The notes under the pieces were generated by a model that saw only the letters and a program-made list of their open reading frames with translations, made no database searches and was not told where the DNA came from. Both the position numbers and the translations under genes were made by a program. Of a DNA stretch of 25,589 bases, positions 1-7,657 are shown piece by piece (within the stretch, counting starts at the first letter, position 1; the number at the start of each line of letters is the position of its first letter). The DNA is from a virus: IMG/VR virus record IMGVR_UViG_3300009075_000015, positions 1 to 25,589 of that record; one strand, given 5' to 3'.

Positions 1-25
1 ACCACAAACAAATGGAGGGTTCGGT

Positions 26-1091
26 ATGAAATTAGCACTAATCACCGACCAGCACTTTCGGAGCAAGAGGCGACCATCAAATTTTCGATGGCTTCTTCCA
101 AAAGTTCTACGAGAAGGTCTTCTTTCCTGTACTTGACGAATTGGGCATCGAACAGGTCGTTGATCTAGGGGACACCTTCGATCGGAGAAAGTTCATCAAC
201 TTCCTCACGCTCAACAATGCGCGAAACTACTATTTCGACCAGCTTCGAAATAGGAGTATCAACGTACATCTCCTGGTGGGTAACCACTGCACGTTCTACA
301 AGAACACGAATGCGGTAAACAGTCCCAAGCTTTTGCTCGGTGACTATGCCAACATCCGCGTCATTGAGAACGCAGAAGAGGTTACGTTTGAGAACCTCAA
401 GATTCTGTTCATCCCGTGGATCTGCGACGACAATCGTGAACACACTATGAACAAGATTGCAGATACATCTGCCGAAGTTGTCATGGGCCATCTAGAGGTT
501 GATGGGTTCGAAATGTATCGTGGTCAGCCTAACATCGGTGGTGATCGTCCAGACACATTCAAGAAATTCGATCAGGTGTTTTCGGGACATTTCCACCACA
601 GATCATCGAAGGGCAACATTAGCTATCTCGGCAATCCGTATGAGCTAACGTGGTCTGACTTCGATGACCCACGTGGGTTCCACATCTATGACACATGCAC
701 GCGCGAGCTGCATTTCATAGAGAACCCATACAGGATGTTTTTCAAGATCCACTACGATGATCGGTCATCAGACTATTCAAAAGTCCCTGTAAAGGACTAC
801 AAGGATCGGTTCGTCAAGTTGATCGTGGTGAACAAGACTGATCAACTCGCGTTCGATAAGTTCGCCGATAGGATGTACAACGCAGGCCCAGCAGAATTAA
901 AGATTCTGGAGAACGTTGTAGACTATGATGAATCGGCAGTTGATGACGGTCAGATTGACGTTGAAGATACACCAACGCTGTTGGATCACTATGTTGATGC
1001 GACAGAAACAGACCTAGACAAAACACGGCTAAAGACGTTCTTGAAGTCGTTGTATGTTGAGGCACTGGCCCAAGAGGAAGCTAATACCTGA
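26..1091 (+). CDS. 47: Recombination endonuclease subunit gp47 (SbcD/Mre11-like), with apparent frameshift
   Basis: Catalytic subunit of the gp46/gp47 nuclease, which resects DNA ends for recombination-dependent replication. All calcineurin-like phosphoesterase motifs are present: D8-x-H10 (in MKLALITDQHFG), GDTFD (D49), GNH (N86-H87), GH (H155) and GHFH (H188, H190). The ATG at 26 follows GGAGGG at 14-19, but its frame stops early. One extra T in the TTT at 56-58 separates the first 10 codons from the rest; reading TTC at 57-59 restores FGARGDHQIFDGFF and runs to the stop at 1089-1091. Corrected length is about 354 aa (T4 gp47: 339). The longest uninterrupted frame starts only at 141, at a TTG that is an internal Leu, and would lack motif I. 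The stop overlaps the gp46 start (TGATG). Family is certain; whether the shift is a sequencing error, a mutation or recoding is open. Confidence 0.95.
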
Positions 1092-2815
1092 TGGTTCGAT
1101 TTTCGTTCATTCGCTGGAAGAATTTCCTCTCGACAGGTAATGCCTGGAATGAGATATGTCTAGATGGGGCAAGCACTACCCTGATCGTTGGTGACAACGG
1201 TTCTGGTAAAAGCACCCTGCTAGACGCCCTTTGCTTCGGCCTGTTCGGTAAGCCGTTCAGAAACGTCAACAAAGGACAACTCCTAAATTCCATCAATCAG
1301 AAACAAACCCTCGTTGAGGTTGAGTTTAAGGTTGGGTCGCACAACTACAAAGTCATTCGTGGCATGCGGCCCAACCTCTTTGAGATTCACAAAGACGGGA
1401 CCTTGCTGAACCAAGATGCATCCGTAAAAGACTACCAATCCATCTTAGAGGATCAAGTCCTCAATTTTACCTACAAGTCATTTACGCAGATTGTCATTCT
1501 TGGTTCAGCATCCTTTACTCCGTTCATGCAGTTGCCTAGCGCACACAGGCGCGAAATCATCGAAGACCTGCTAGATGCCCGAATCTTCTCGGCTATGAAC
1601 AAGGTGCTGAAGGAACGCTTCGGGCAGTTGTCGGCTGACCTGATGAACCTAGAACGGGACCTTGATCTGCAAAAGCAGAAGGTAATGGTGCAGAAGGCGT
1701 ATGTAGACAACCTACGGCTTGATCGTCAGCAGAAGGTTGCTGAGAATCAGAAGGCAATTGAAGCTACATTAGCCGACATTGGGAAGTATGAGGAGGAGTT
1801 GAAAAACATTCGTGCCTTTATAGACCACTTGAAGTCTCACATGGCAGACGAAGCTGAGGTAAAGTCCTTGTCTGTCGCGTTAGATTCTGGCTTGTCTAAG
1901 GCACAGGATAGGCTCTCCCAACTAGACAAGCAAATCAGTTTCTACAAGAAGAATGACAACTGTCCTACTTGCAATCAGAGTATTGCGTCGGATTACAAGC
2001 AACTCGTTCTAGAGGAGCGCGAGAAGTCAAAAGTTTCGTGGGCCCAGGAGGTTGCCGAGATTGAAGCGCAAATGGCAAAGCTGAATGTGCGTAAGGATGA
2101 AATCGATCAGTTTCGTGCTGAGGTGGCTAAGTGTGCCTCTACTGTTATGGAGGTCACCACCCAGATTCAGGCTGGTCAGCAGTTTGTGGAAAAGCTGCAA
2201 CGAGAAAACGTTGAGTTAGGCAAGACGACAGACAACATCGAAGAGGAGAAACGCAAGCTTCGGGATGGTTCGCAGGTCGTGGTCGATCTGATGAACAAGC
2301 GATCCACGTTGAACGAGGACAGGCAGTATTTCAACGTCGCCACGATGCTGTTGAAGGATACAGGTATCAAGACGAAGATCATTCGCCAGTACCTGCCGAT
2401 CATCAATCGGTTGGTCAATAAATACCTGCAGGCAATGGACCTGTTCGTCAACTTTGAACTGGACGAATCCTTTAACGAAACGATCAAGTCGAGGCACCGC
2501 GATGAATTCACCTATGCATCCTTCAGCGAAGGAGAGAAGCAACGAATTAACTTGGCTCTTCTATTTGCCTGGCGCGCTGTGGCTTCTGTACGCAACACAA
2601 CAAACACAAATCTGCTACTCTTTGACGAAATCCTTGACGGATCCTTGGATGCAACGGCCGTAGAGTATTTCTTGAATCTGGTGCGAGAGATTGGACAAGA
2701 TCATAACATCTTTGTGATCACACACAAATCGGATCTATTCGTTGACAAGTTTGATAGAGTGGTCAAGGTGCAGAAGGTCAACGGGTATTCGATTCTTGAC
2801 GTAGTGGAGCGATAA
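1091..2815 (+). CDS. 46: Recombination endonuclease subunit gp46 (SbcC/Rad50-like ATPase)
   Basis: ABC-type SMC-like ATPase that partners gp47 in DNA end processing. In order: Walker A GDNGSGKS at residues 34-41, Q-loop Q133 (FTQIVILGS), a long coiled coil from about 175 to 400 broken by a zinc hook CPTC at 291-294, ABC signature SEGEKQR at 479-485, Walker B NLLLFDE at 507-513, D-loop SLD at 518-520 and H-loop H545 (VITHKSD). Its 574 aa is close to T4 gp46 (560). It starts in the TGATG overlap with gp47, implying translational coupling, and ends in a TAATG overlap with the next gene. No damage is visible. Confidence 0.97.
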   Translation: MVRFSFIRWKNFLSTGNAWNEICLDGASTTLIVGDNGSGKSTLLDALCFGLFGKPFRNVNKGQLLNSINQKQTLVEVEFKVGSHNYKVIRGMRPNLFEIHKDGTLLNQDASVKDYQSILEDQVLNFTYKSFTQIVILGSASFTPFMQLPSAHRREIIEDLLDARIFSAMNKVLKERFGQLSADLMNLERDLDLQKQKVMVQKAYVDNLRLDRQQKVAENQKAIEATLADIGKYEEELKNIRAFIDHLKSHMADEAEVKSLSVALDSGLSKAQDRLSQLDKQISFYKKNDNCPTCNQSIASDYKQLVLEEREKSKVSWAQEVAEIEAQMAKLNVRKDEIDQFRAEVAKCASTVMEVTTQIQAGQQFVEKLQRENVELGKTTDNIEEEKRKLRDGSQVVVDLMNKRSTLNEDRQYFNVATMLLKDTGIKTKIIRQYLPIINRLVNKYLQAMDLFVNFELDESFNETIKSRHRDEFTYASFSEGEKQRINLALLFAWRAVASVRNTTNTNLLLFDEILDGSLDATAVEYFLNLVREIGQDHNIFVITHKSDLFVDKFDRVVKVQKVNGYSILDVVER

Positions 2816-3075
2816 TGGCAAACATTCCAAAAGAGTATCTGGACGCCGACAACGATTTCGGATTCACGGCGACGGATGATCCTATCAAAGAAAAGGATCA
2901 AGCCCTGAGTGAGGTCGAGGACTTGCACGATAGGTTGGACAAGCTGGAAAAGCTCGTCATGCCTTTGCTAGTCAACCTCATGAAGAATCCCGAGAAGGAA
3001 CACATCAAGTGGCCTAATCGCAAGCCCCAAGTTGAGGCGTTCATTGAGACAGTATTGAAACTGACAAGAGGTTAA
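2815..3075 (+). CDS. Conserved hypothetical protein of T4-type phages
   Basis: An 86-aa acidic protein, translationally coupled to gp46 through TAATG. Residues 25-60 look like a short coiled coil (LSEVEDLHDRLDKLEKLV). They are followed by NPEKEHIKWPNR, a motif I recall from small hypothetical proteins beside recombination genes in T4-type phages including cyanophages (recalled, not searched). No catalytic motif or membrane segment is visible. Sitting directly behind gp46/gp47 it may be an accessory to end resection or replication, but this is only an inference from position. Confidence 0.85.
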   Translation: MANIPKEYLDADNDFGFTATDDPIKEKDQALSEVEDLHDRLDKLEKLVMPLLVNLMKNPEKEHIKWPNRKPQVEAFIETVLKLTRG

Positions 3076-3076
3076 C

Positions 3077-3610
3077 ATGGATCTGACTAGGCTTGAACTG
3101 ATCAACTTCATGGATCCATCGCTATACAAGCCCATCCCCGACTTTGACTTCTCAAATCCCCCTGAAGATCCTGTAGCGCTGAAGGCTGCATTGATCGAAA
3201 AGATGGAGCAACTGAAAGGGGTGGGCTTGTCTGCTAATCAAGTGGGTCTGCCATTCCGCGTGTTCGTGATGGGGTTGCCTGGCAACTACTTTGCGTGCTT
3301 CAATCCGAAGATCATCGGTGCGTCGAAAGAAAAGACTATTATCAAAGAAGGCTGTCTTTCGCTTCCTGGTGTCGTCGTTGCATTGAGCAGACCCGCAGCA
3401 GTAGCCGTTTCGTATCAAGACGAGAATGGCACAGCAGTGGTCAAGGAGCTAGAAGGAATTGGAGCGCGAGTCTTCCAGCATGAGTACGATCATATGGAAG
3501 GTCGCAACTTTATGATGCTTGCCAGCCCGCTGAAACAGAAGCGTGCGTTGGATACTTTGAGAAAGAAGGTTCGTGATGGCAAAAGGCTCGCCAGTTCAGA
3601 CGTTCAGTAA
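3077..3610 (+). CDS. def: Peptide deformylase
   Basis: Metallo-hydrolase that removes the N-terminal formyl group from nascent proteins. All three family motifs are intact: motif 1 GVGLSANQ at residues 48-55, motif 2 EGCLS at 91-95 with metal ligand C93, and motif 3 QHEYDH at 134-139 with ligands H135 and H139 and catalytic E136. The 177-aa length is normal and includes a C-terminal tail that many phage versions lack. The ATG at 3077 follows AAGAGG. The 3' end overlaps the next gene by 35 bases. Phage deformylases are known, notably in cyanophages, where they are thought to favour turnover of host or photosystem proteins; the role in this phage is unknown. Confidence 0.95.
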   Translation: MDLTRLELINFMDPSLYKPIPDFDFSNPPEDPVALKAALIEKMEQLKGVGLSANQVGLPFRVFVMGLPGNYFACFNPKIIGASKEKTIIKEGCLSLPGVVVALSRPAAVAVSYQDENGTAVVKELEGIGARVFQHEYDHMEGRNFMMLASPLKQKRALDTLRKKVRDGKRLASSDVQ

Positions 3611-4946
3611 GCGGGTTGCATTCCTCATATCAGACCAGAGTCTGATCCAGAATGGTGGAATTGGACAGTTCACCAAAGCATTTGCCTTAATGGCGAAAAA
3701 CTTGGGCTGGGCGGTTGATCTGATTTTAGACAAGAAGCCTAGATCAGAGGACTTCATTGCCCAGTTCAGGGATTGCATTGATCGTATCGTGGCGCCGACG
3801 GTTTCGTTACCGTATAGCAGTCATTCCGAAACGTTCGCGTTCACAGATTCGGTCAACTTCGAAAAGCAACTGAATTTCCGTAATGCGTTCATGCTCGCGT
3901 GTCAGGACGTTATGTATGATCTGATCGTGTGCAATGTGCCTGAGACCTATATTCCAGTCTACTCGACTGGGCTATATCGGTACATTCCGACAATCTTCTA
4001 CACCCACAATGAATCAATGATCGGGCTGGGTGAGGATGGGGTCGGGCCGTACAGCAAGGAATACGTCGAAGTGTTCAAGCGTATGTTCACGCTGCCTGGC
4101 ATCTTTGTGGCAACGCAGTCGCAGTCCAATGCTCAACGCTTGGAGTATATGGGTGTGGAGGCGCAGGTCCTTCCCATGCCGCTTTCTGAGCCGACGCTAC
4201 AAGAGCCTTCAACAGACCACATCAAGACTGGTGTGCTGTACATCGGGCGCTGGGAAGAGAGAAAGAATCCGCTAGAGTACCTGCGTATTATCAAAGAGAC
4301 TGGATTGCCTGCAAAGGTCATGACCAATCGTACAGGCGGCGGCAAGTTCGAATCAGCATTCAAGAAGATGGGCATCACCGATTACCATATTGCACAAGAG
4401 CTTAGGCCTAAAGAAAAGGTGGACTTCATTAAGTCTGCGCGAGTGTTCTACAACCCTGCGTTGAAAGAGGCCTTCTGTTACACGATGATTGAAGTGTTGG
4501 GGCACGCGCATGTGGTTGCTCTCTCCGAATACGATTGGTCAGTAGAGTTTTCGCACTATCCTAACGTGCATAGAGTGTTCAAGGCAGGTGCGGCGGCTCT
4601 TGTCAAGAAACTTTATGCCACAGAACCAGACCCTCTCGCACCGCGCAAGGTCAAAATTTACCATGATGTTGCGGTCTCCAGGTGGTGGAACTTTGTTACA
4701 GACCACAAGATCATAGGTAGCCCAAAGAATCGAAGTGAGGTGTCGAAAAAGGATGACATTTGGTACGATGATCATATAGACAGTTTGCAACGCTTTGCGA
4801 GTGTTGAGGATCTGGAAGTCTGCTATAAGGCGTGCGGACCAGATGGGTTCGGTCTCGTTCATGCACCCAGCCGCACATGGTTGACGACAAACAACACCGT
4901 TCCTTCTCCTGTTGAATCAAGGACTTGCGAGGACATATTTGGCTAA
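3576..4946 (+). CDS. GT-B fold glycosyltransferase (GT4-like)
   Basis: Predicted retaining glycosyltransferase of about 456 aa. Counting from the ATG, the N-terminal domain has the GT-B glycine loop GGIGQFTKAF near residues 27-36. The C-terminal domain begins at VLYIGRWEERKNP (about 220-232) and has the nucleotide-sugar E-x7-E motif in EAFCYTMIE (E298, E306). About 150 residues follow with no feature I recognise. The frame is also open from a GTG at 3573, but the ATG at 3576 is better spaced from AAGAAGG (3563-3569). The start lies inside the deformylase gene, so the two are coupled. The target is unknown: modified phage DNA bases, as T4 does with unrelated glucosyltransferases, or host surface glycans. 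The stop codon TAA is also the start of the first promoter-associated repeat. Confidence 0.88.
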   Translation: MAKGSPVQTFSKRVAFLISDQSLIQNGGIGQFTKAFALMAKNLGWAVDLILDKKPRSEDFIAQFRDCIDRIVAPTVSLPYSSHSETFAFTDSVNFEKQLNFRNAFMLACQDVMYDLIVCNVPETYIPVYSTGLYRYIPTIFYTHNESMIGLGEDGVGPYSKEYVEVFKRMFTLPGIFVATQSQSNAQRLEYMGVEAQVLPMPLSEPTLQEPSTDHIKTGVLYIGRWEERKNPLEYLRIIKETGLPAKVMTNRTGGGKFESAFKKMGITDYHIAQELRPKEKVDFIKSARVFYNPALKEAFCYTMIEVLGHAHVVALSEYDWSVEFSHYPNVHRVFKAGAAALVKKLYATEPDPLAPRKVKIYHDVAVSRWWNFVTDHKIIGSPKNRSEVSKKDDIWYDDHIDSLQRFASVEDLEVCYKACGPDGFGLVHAPSRTWLTTNNTVPSPVESRTCEDIFG

Positions 4947-4964
4947 GTCGTTGATTCTATTGGA
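4944..4964 (+). repeat. Promoter-associated repeat, copy 1
   Basis: TAAGTCGTTGATTC followed by TATTGGA. First of two direct copies upstream of the VWA gene promoter; its TAA is the stop codon of the glycosyltransferase. Same element as at 4981, 7524, 7557 (inverted), 20712, 23820, 23846 and 23875. Confidence 0.85.
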
Positions 4965-4980
4965 GAAGTGCAAAGTGTGC

Positions 4981-5002
4981 TAAGTCGTTGATTCTAAAAG
5001 GA
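4981..5002 (+). repeat. Promoter-associated repeat, copy 2
   Basis: TAAGTCGTTGATTC followed by TAAAAGGA. It starts 37 bases after copy 1 and 32 bases before the -35 box at 5013. The same offset (32-33 bases) is found at the 20745 and 23907 promoters, so its position relative to the promoter is fixed. Confidence 0.88.
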
Positions 5003-5012
5003 AAGAAAGTTC

Positions 5013-5041
5013 TTGACACAGGAGACGGGTTCGCGTAAAAT
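5013..5041 (+). promoter_or_regulatory. Strong sigma70-like promoter of the VWA gene
   Basis: TTGACA at 5013-5018, a 17-base spacer and TAAAAT at 5036-5041. The flanks GTTC before -35, TTCGCG just before -10 and AGCGGTCT just after it recur at the 20745 promoter, and nearly so at 23907. Expected transcription start is near 5048-5050, giving a leader of only about 20 bases. Confidence 0.9.
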
Positions 5042-5067
5042 AGCGGTCTAGTCAACGACACCTAGCC

Positions 5068-7512
5068 ATGCAAACTCTCTCCAATATCAAAGACTTGAAC
5101 ACGCAGAACACGCTCGCGGCTGAACAGCGTGAGCAGGCGGTCATGTCGAATCTGGCACGCTTGCTTGCGTCGGAGAACATCCACGTTGCGTTTCGAAAGG
5201 CGCCCACGGCGTCGTTCAACGTCAAGACTCGCGTGCTGATCATCCCCATCTTCACCTCGACCCTGTCGAAGGAGTTGGTGCAGATGCTTGTGGCCCACGA
5301 AGTGGGTCATGCCTTGTGGACGCCTGCCGAAGGTTGGCACGGTACTGTGTCGTCGCGTGGCATGGTCTATAAGGGCTATCTGAACGTCTGCGAGGACGCA
5401 CGCATTGAGCGCAAGATTAAGATCAAGTACCCGGGCGTCAATCGGGACTTTTTCTTCGGCTATCGCGAGCTGCTTGATAAGGGCTTCTTCGGCGACCTTC
5501 GCAGCGTTCTACGCAACCCGCGCGGTGTCTCGCTGGCTGACCGTATCAACCTCTACTACAAGGTTGGTCCACACGTTCCGAACATCCTGTTCACGCAAGA
5601 CGAGCTTGACCTCGTTGAGCAGGTCGGCGAGACTGATACGTTCAACGACGTTCTCCGCGTGACTGATCTGGTCTGGGAGTACGATAAGCAATTCCGTAAG
5701 GACCGTCGCGAACAGGCGAAGTCGGCTCCGGACGCTGGTGGTGAATATCACCAACCTGAAGCTAATGATGACAACGACGACGATGGTATTGACTCGCTTG
5801 ATCGCGACGACAGGAACGACGCTCCGAAGTCTGACGACAATGAGGACGATCTGTCTGACATGGACGATGAGGGCGACAATCAAGACCTGACCCCGGTTGA
5901 CGACGAAGAAACTGGCGATGACGGCGAAGGTGATGCGTCGATTGGCGACGATGACGGCGAAGGGTCTGACGACGATGACGGCGAAGGGTCTGACGACGAT
6001 GACGACGAGGAAACTCGTTTCGGTGACGGTGCTGGCGGCGATGCTGCTGCGGATCGCGACGATGCACCTGAGTTTGCGGAAACTGATCGTATCTTCCGTC
6101 AGAAGGAATCCGAACTGCTGGATCCGGCGTGCCGCGATATCATCTACGCGACGTTGAACAATCCGCTGACGGAAAAGGATGTGAAGATTCCGTACAAGAA
6201 CATGCTCCGGGCGTGTGAGGATTCGTTCAGCAACTCCATTAACTACGAACTGAATCAGTATCGTGGTTTCGATGAGGCCCGCCGTACGGCATGGATTGCG
6301 GAAGAAGAGCGCAAGTTTCATGCAGAGTTTCGCAAGCGCCACGAACGTTACATCACCCACCTTGCCCGCGAATTCGAATTGAAGCGCAATGCGTGGACGA
6401 CTTCGCGCTCGCGTGAGGCGCGTGGTGGGACGTTGAACCTGAACAAGATGCATCAATACAAGTTCAACGACGACCTGTTCAAAAAGGTGTCGGTTGTGCC
6501 GAAGGGCAAGAATCATGGCATGATCATGATCGTGGATGCGTCTGGTTCGATGGCGAATTCGATTGAGAACGTGCTAGAGCAGGCGGCGGTGCTGTCGATG
6601 TTCTGCCGCCGAGTGCAGATTCCGTTCCGGGTGTATGCATTCACCAACCCAGGCTTTACGGAAATTGAGAGAATGTACGGCTTTAAGCAGCCGAGGATCA
6701 AGCCTCGCGTCAACAAGTACGACCGCAGTCTGGTTGATGCTATGGGGGACGGTTGCGAGATTCAGCAAGAGCAGTATGCTCTGATGGAGCTTTTCTCGGA
6801 TCGCATGACGCTGCGCGATTTCAACAAGGCGCTGTTCTACTACATTTCGGCTGTCAGCAATCGGTATGGTGGTCGCAAGATCGCTATGTCGTCCACGCCG
6901 TTGAACGACGCGATTCTCACCATCCCGTCGATGGTTAAGAACCTGCGCGAAGAAACCAAGGTGGACAAGGTGTCGGTGGTCGTGCTGACTGACGGTAGTT
7001 CGGACTGTTCGAATTTCAGCGGTAGGGGGCTTGACTCGGCGCGTCATCGTGTCATTCTGACTTCGCCGTGGAATCGCAAGGCGTTCGAAGTGATGGCGGT
7101 TGATCAGTCCGCAGTGGATTATAGGACTCGTCCACACTACGATGATCTGTGCTTCACTAAGACGTACATCAAGATGGCGGCTGATGCTGCGAACGCTACC
7201 ATCGTTGGCTATCATGTTGTGCCGGGTCGCATGGCGGCTGGGATGCTGAACGAGTATCGCGGCTTCTACAAGAAGTCGGCTGATGACATGAAGATGGACT
7301 TTCGTAACAACAAGATGATGGCGATTGACGATTTCGGTTACGCGCAATACTTCATCATGTGGGACAAGGCGCTGAATCAGGAAGACAAGACGCTGGCTGC
7401 GGTCGATTCGGAGATGACTGTGCGGCGTGCGACTTCGGTGTTCAATGCAATGCAGCAATCGCGGCAGGTGAATCGGGTCTTCCTTTCGAAGTTCATGGAT
7501 CTGATCGCCTAG
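5068..7512 (+). CDS. Metallopeptidase-like and VWA domain protein (CobT-like)
   Basis: An 814-aa predicted partner of the AAA+ ATPase encoded next. Residues about 30-215 form a zincin-like domain with HEVGH (H77, E78, H81) and a downstream CEDARIE (108-114); the ED-x-R-(I/V)-E motif follows HExxH in NorD/CobT-type VWA proteins. A very acidic linker spans about 232-315. The C-terminal VWA domain has an intact MIDAS: DASGS (D490, S492, S494), T610 (SSTPLND) and D642 (LTDGSSD). The layout of acidic linker plus VWA resembles CobT and the Mg-chelatase D subunit; no cobalamin gene is nearby, so 'CobT' should be read as homology only. The ATG at 5068 has no clear Shine-Dalgarno sequence. Likely role is ATP-driven remodelling or proteolysis of an unknown target with the 7658 ATPase. 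Confidence 0.88.
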   Translation: MQTLSNIKDLNTQNTLAAEQREQAVMSNLARLLASENIHVAFRKAPTASFNVKTRVLIIPIFTSTLSKELVQMLVAHEVGHALWTPAEGWHGTVSSRGMVYKGYLNVCEDARIERKIKIKYPGVNRDFFFGYRELLDKGFFGDLRSVLRNPRGVSLADRINLYYKVGPHVPNILFTQDELDLVEQVGETDTFNDVLRVTDLVWEYDKQFRKDRREQAKSAPDAGGEYHQPEANDDNDDDGIDSLDRDDRNDAPKSDDNEDDLSDMDDEGDNQDLTPVDDEETGDDGEGDASIGDDDGEGSDDDDGEGSDDDDDEETRFGDGAGGDAAADRDDAPEFAETDRIFRQKESELLDPACRDIIYATLNNPLTEKDVKIPYKNMLRACEDSFSNSINYELNQYRGFDEARRTAWIAEEERKFHAEFRKRHERYITHLAREFELKRNAWTTSRSREARGGTLNLNKMHQYKFNDDLFKKVSVVPKGKNHGMIMIVDASGSMANSIENVLEQAAVLSMFCRRVQIPFRVYAFTNPGFTEIERMYGFKQPRIKPRVNKYDRSLVDAMGDGCEIQQEQYALMELFSDRMTLRDFNKALFYYISAVSNRYGGRKIAMSSTPLNDAILTIPSMVKNLREETKVDKVSVVVLTDGSSDCSNFSGRGLDSARHRVILTSPWNRKAFEVMAVDQSAVDYRTRPHYDDLCFTKTYIKMAADAANATIVGYHVVPGRMAAGMLNEYRGFYKKSADDMKMDFRNNKMMAIDDFGYAQYFIMWDKALNQEDKTLAAVDSEMTVRRATSVFNAMQQSRQVNRVFLSKFMDLIA
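5947..6004 (+). repeat. 24-base in-frame tandem repeat coding the acidic linker
   Basis: The unit GACGATGACGGCG + AAGGGTCTGAC occurs at 5947-5970 and identically at 5971-5994, with 10 more matching bases to 6004. It encodes DDDGEGSD repeats inside the acidic linker of the VWA protein. Perfect identity suggests recent slippage or expansion. Confidence 0.92.
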
Positions 7513-7523
7513 AGTGGGCTCTC

Positions 7524-7582
7524 TAAGTCATTGATTCCAATAGGAAAACTATTTGGCTTTTCCTTTAAGAATCAATGGCTTA
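7524..7582. repeat. Promoter-associated repeats 3 and 4 as an inverted pair
   Basis: Copy 3 (+ strand, 7524-7548) reads TAAGTCATTGATTC then CAATAGGAAAA. Copy 4 (- strand, 7582-7557) reads TAAGCCATTGATTC then TTAAAGGAAAAG. They face each other across 8 bases (7549-7556) and could form a long imperfect cruciform or RNA hairpin, but no U-tract follows. Six bases after copy 4 comes the -35 box of the AAA+ gene promoter. This is the only place where the element is inverted. Confidence 0.87.
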
Positions 7583-7587
7583 GCCGC

Positions 7588-7616
7588 TTGACAGCAGTTC
7601 CGTTTTCCTGTAGGAT
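7588..7616 (+). promoter_or_regulatory. Strong sigma70-like promoter of the AAA+ gene
   Basis: TTGACA at 7588-7593, 17-base spacer, TAGGAT at 7611-7616, followed by GACGGTTCT, a variant of the AGCGGTCT seen in the sister promoters. Expected start near 7623, so the leader is about 35 bases and carries AAGAGG before the ATG at 7658. Confidence 0.88.
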
Positions 7617-7657
7617 GACGGTTCTTAACTGACATCCTGCCACCAAGAGGATACTAC

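Noticed and set aside
5509-6516. Open frame of 335 codons on the - strand
   Set aside because: Antisense to the acidic GAC/GAA-rich linker of the VWA gene, which reads as valine/isoleucine-rich nonsense on the other strand.
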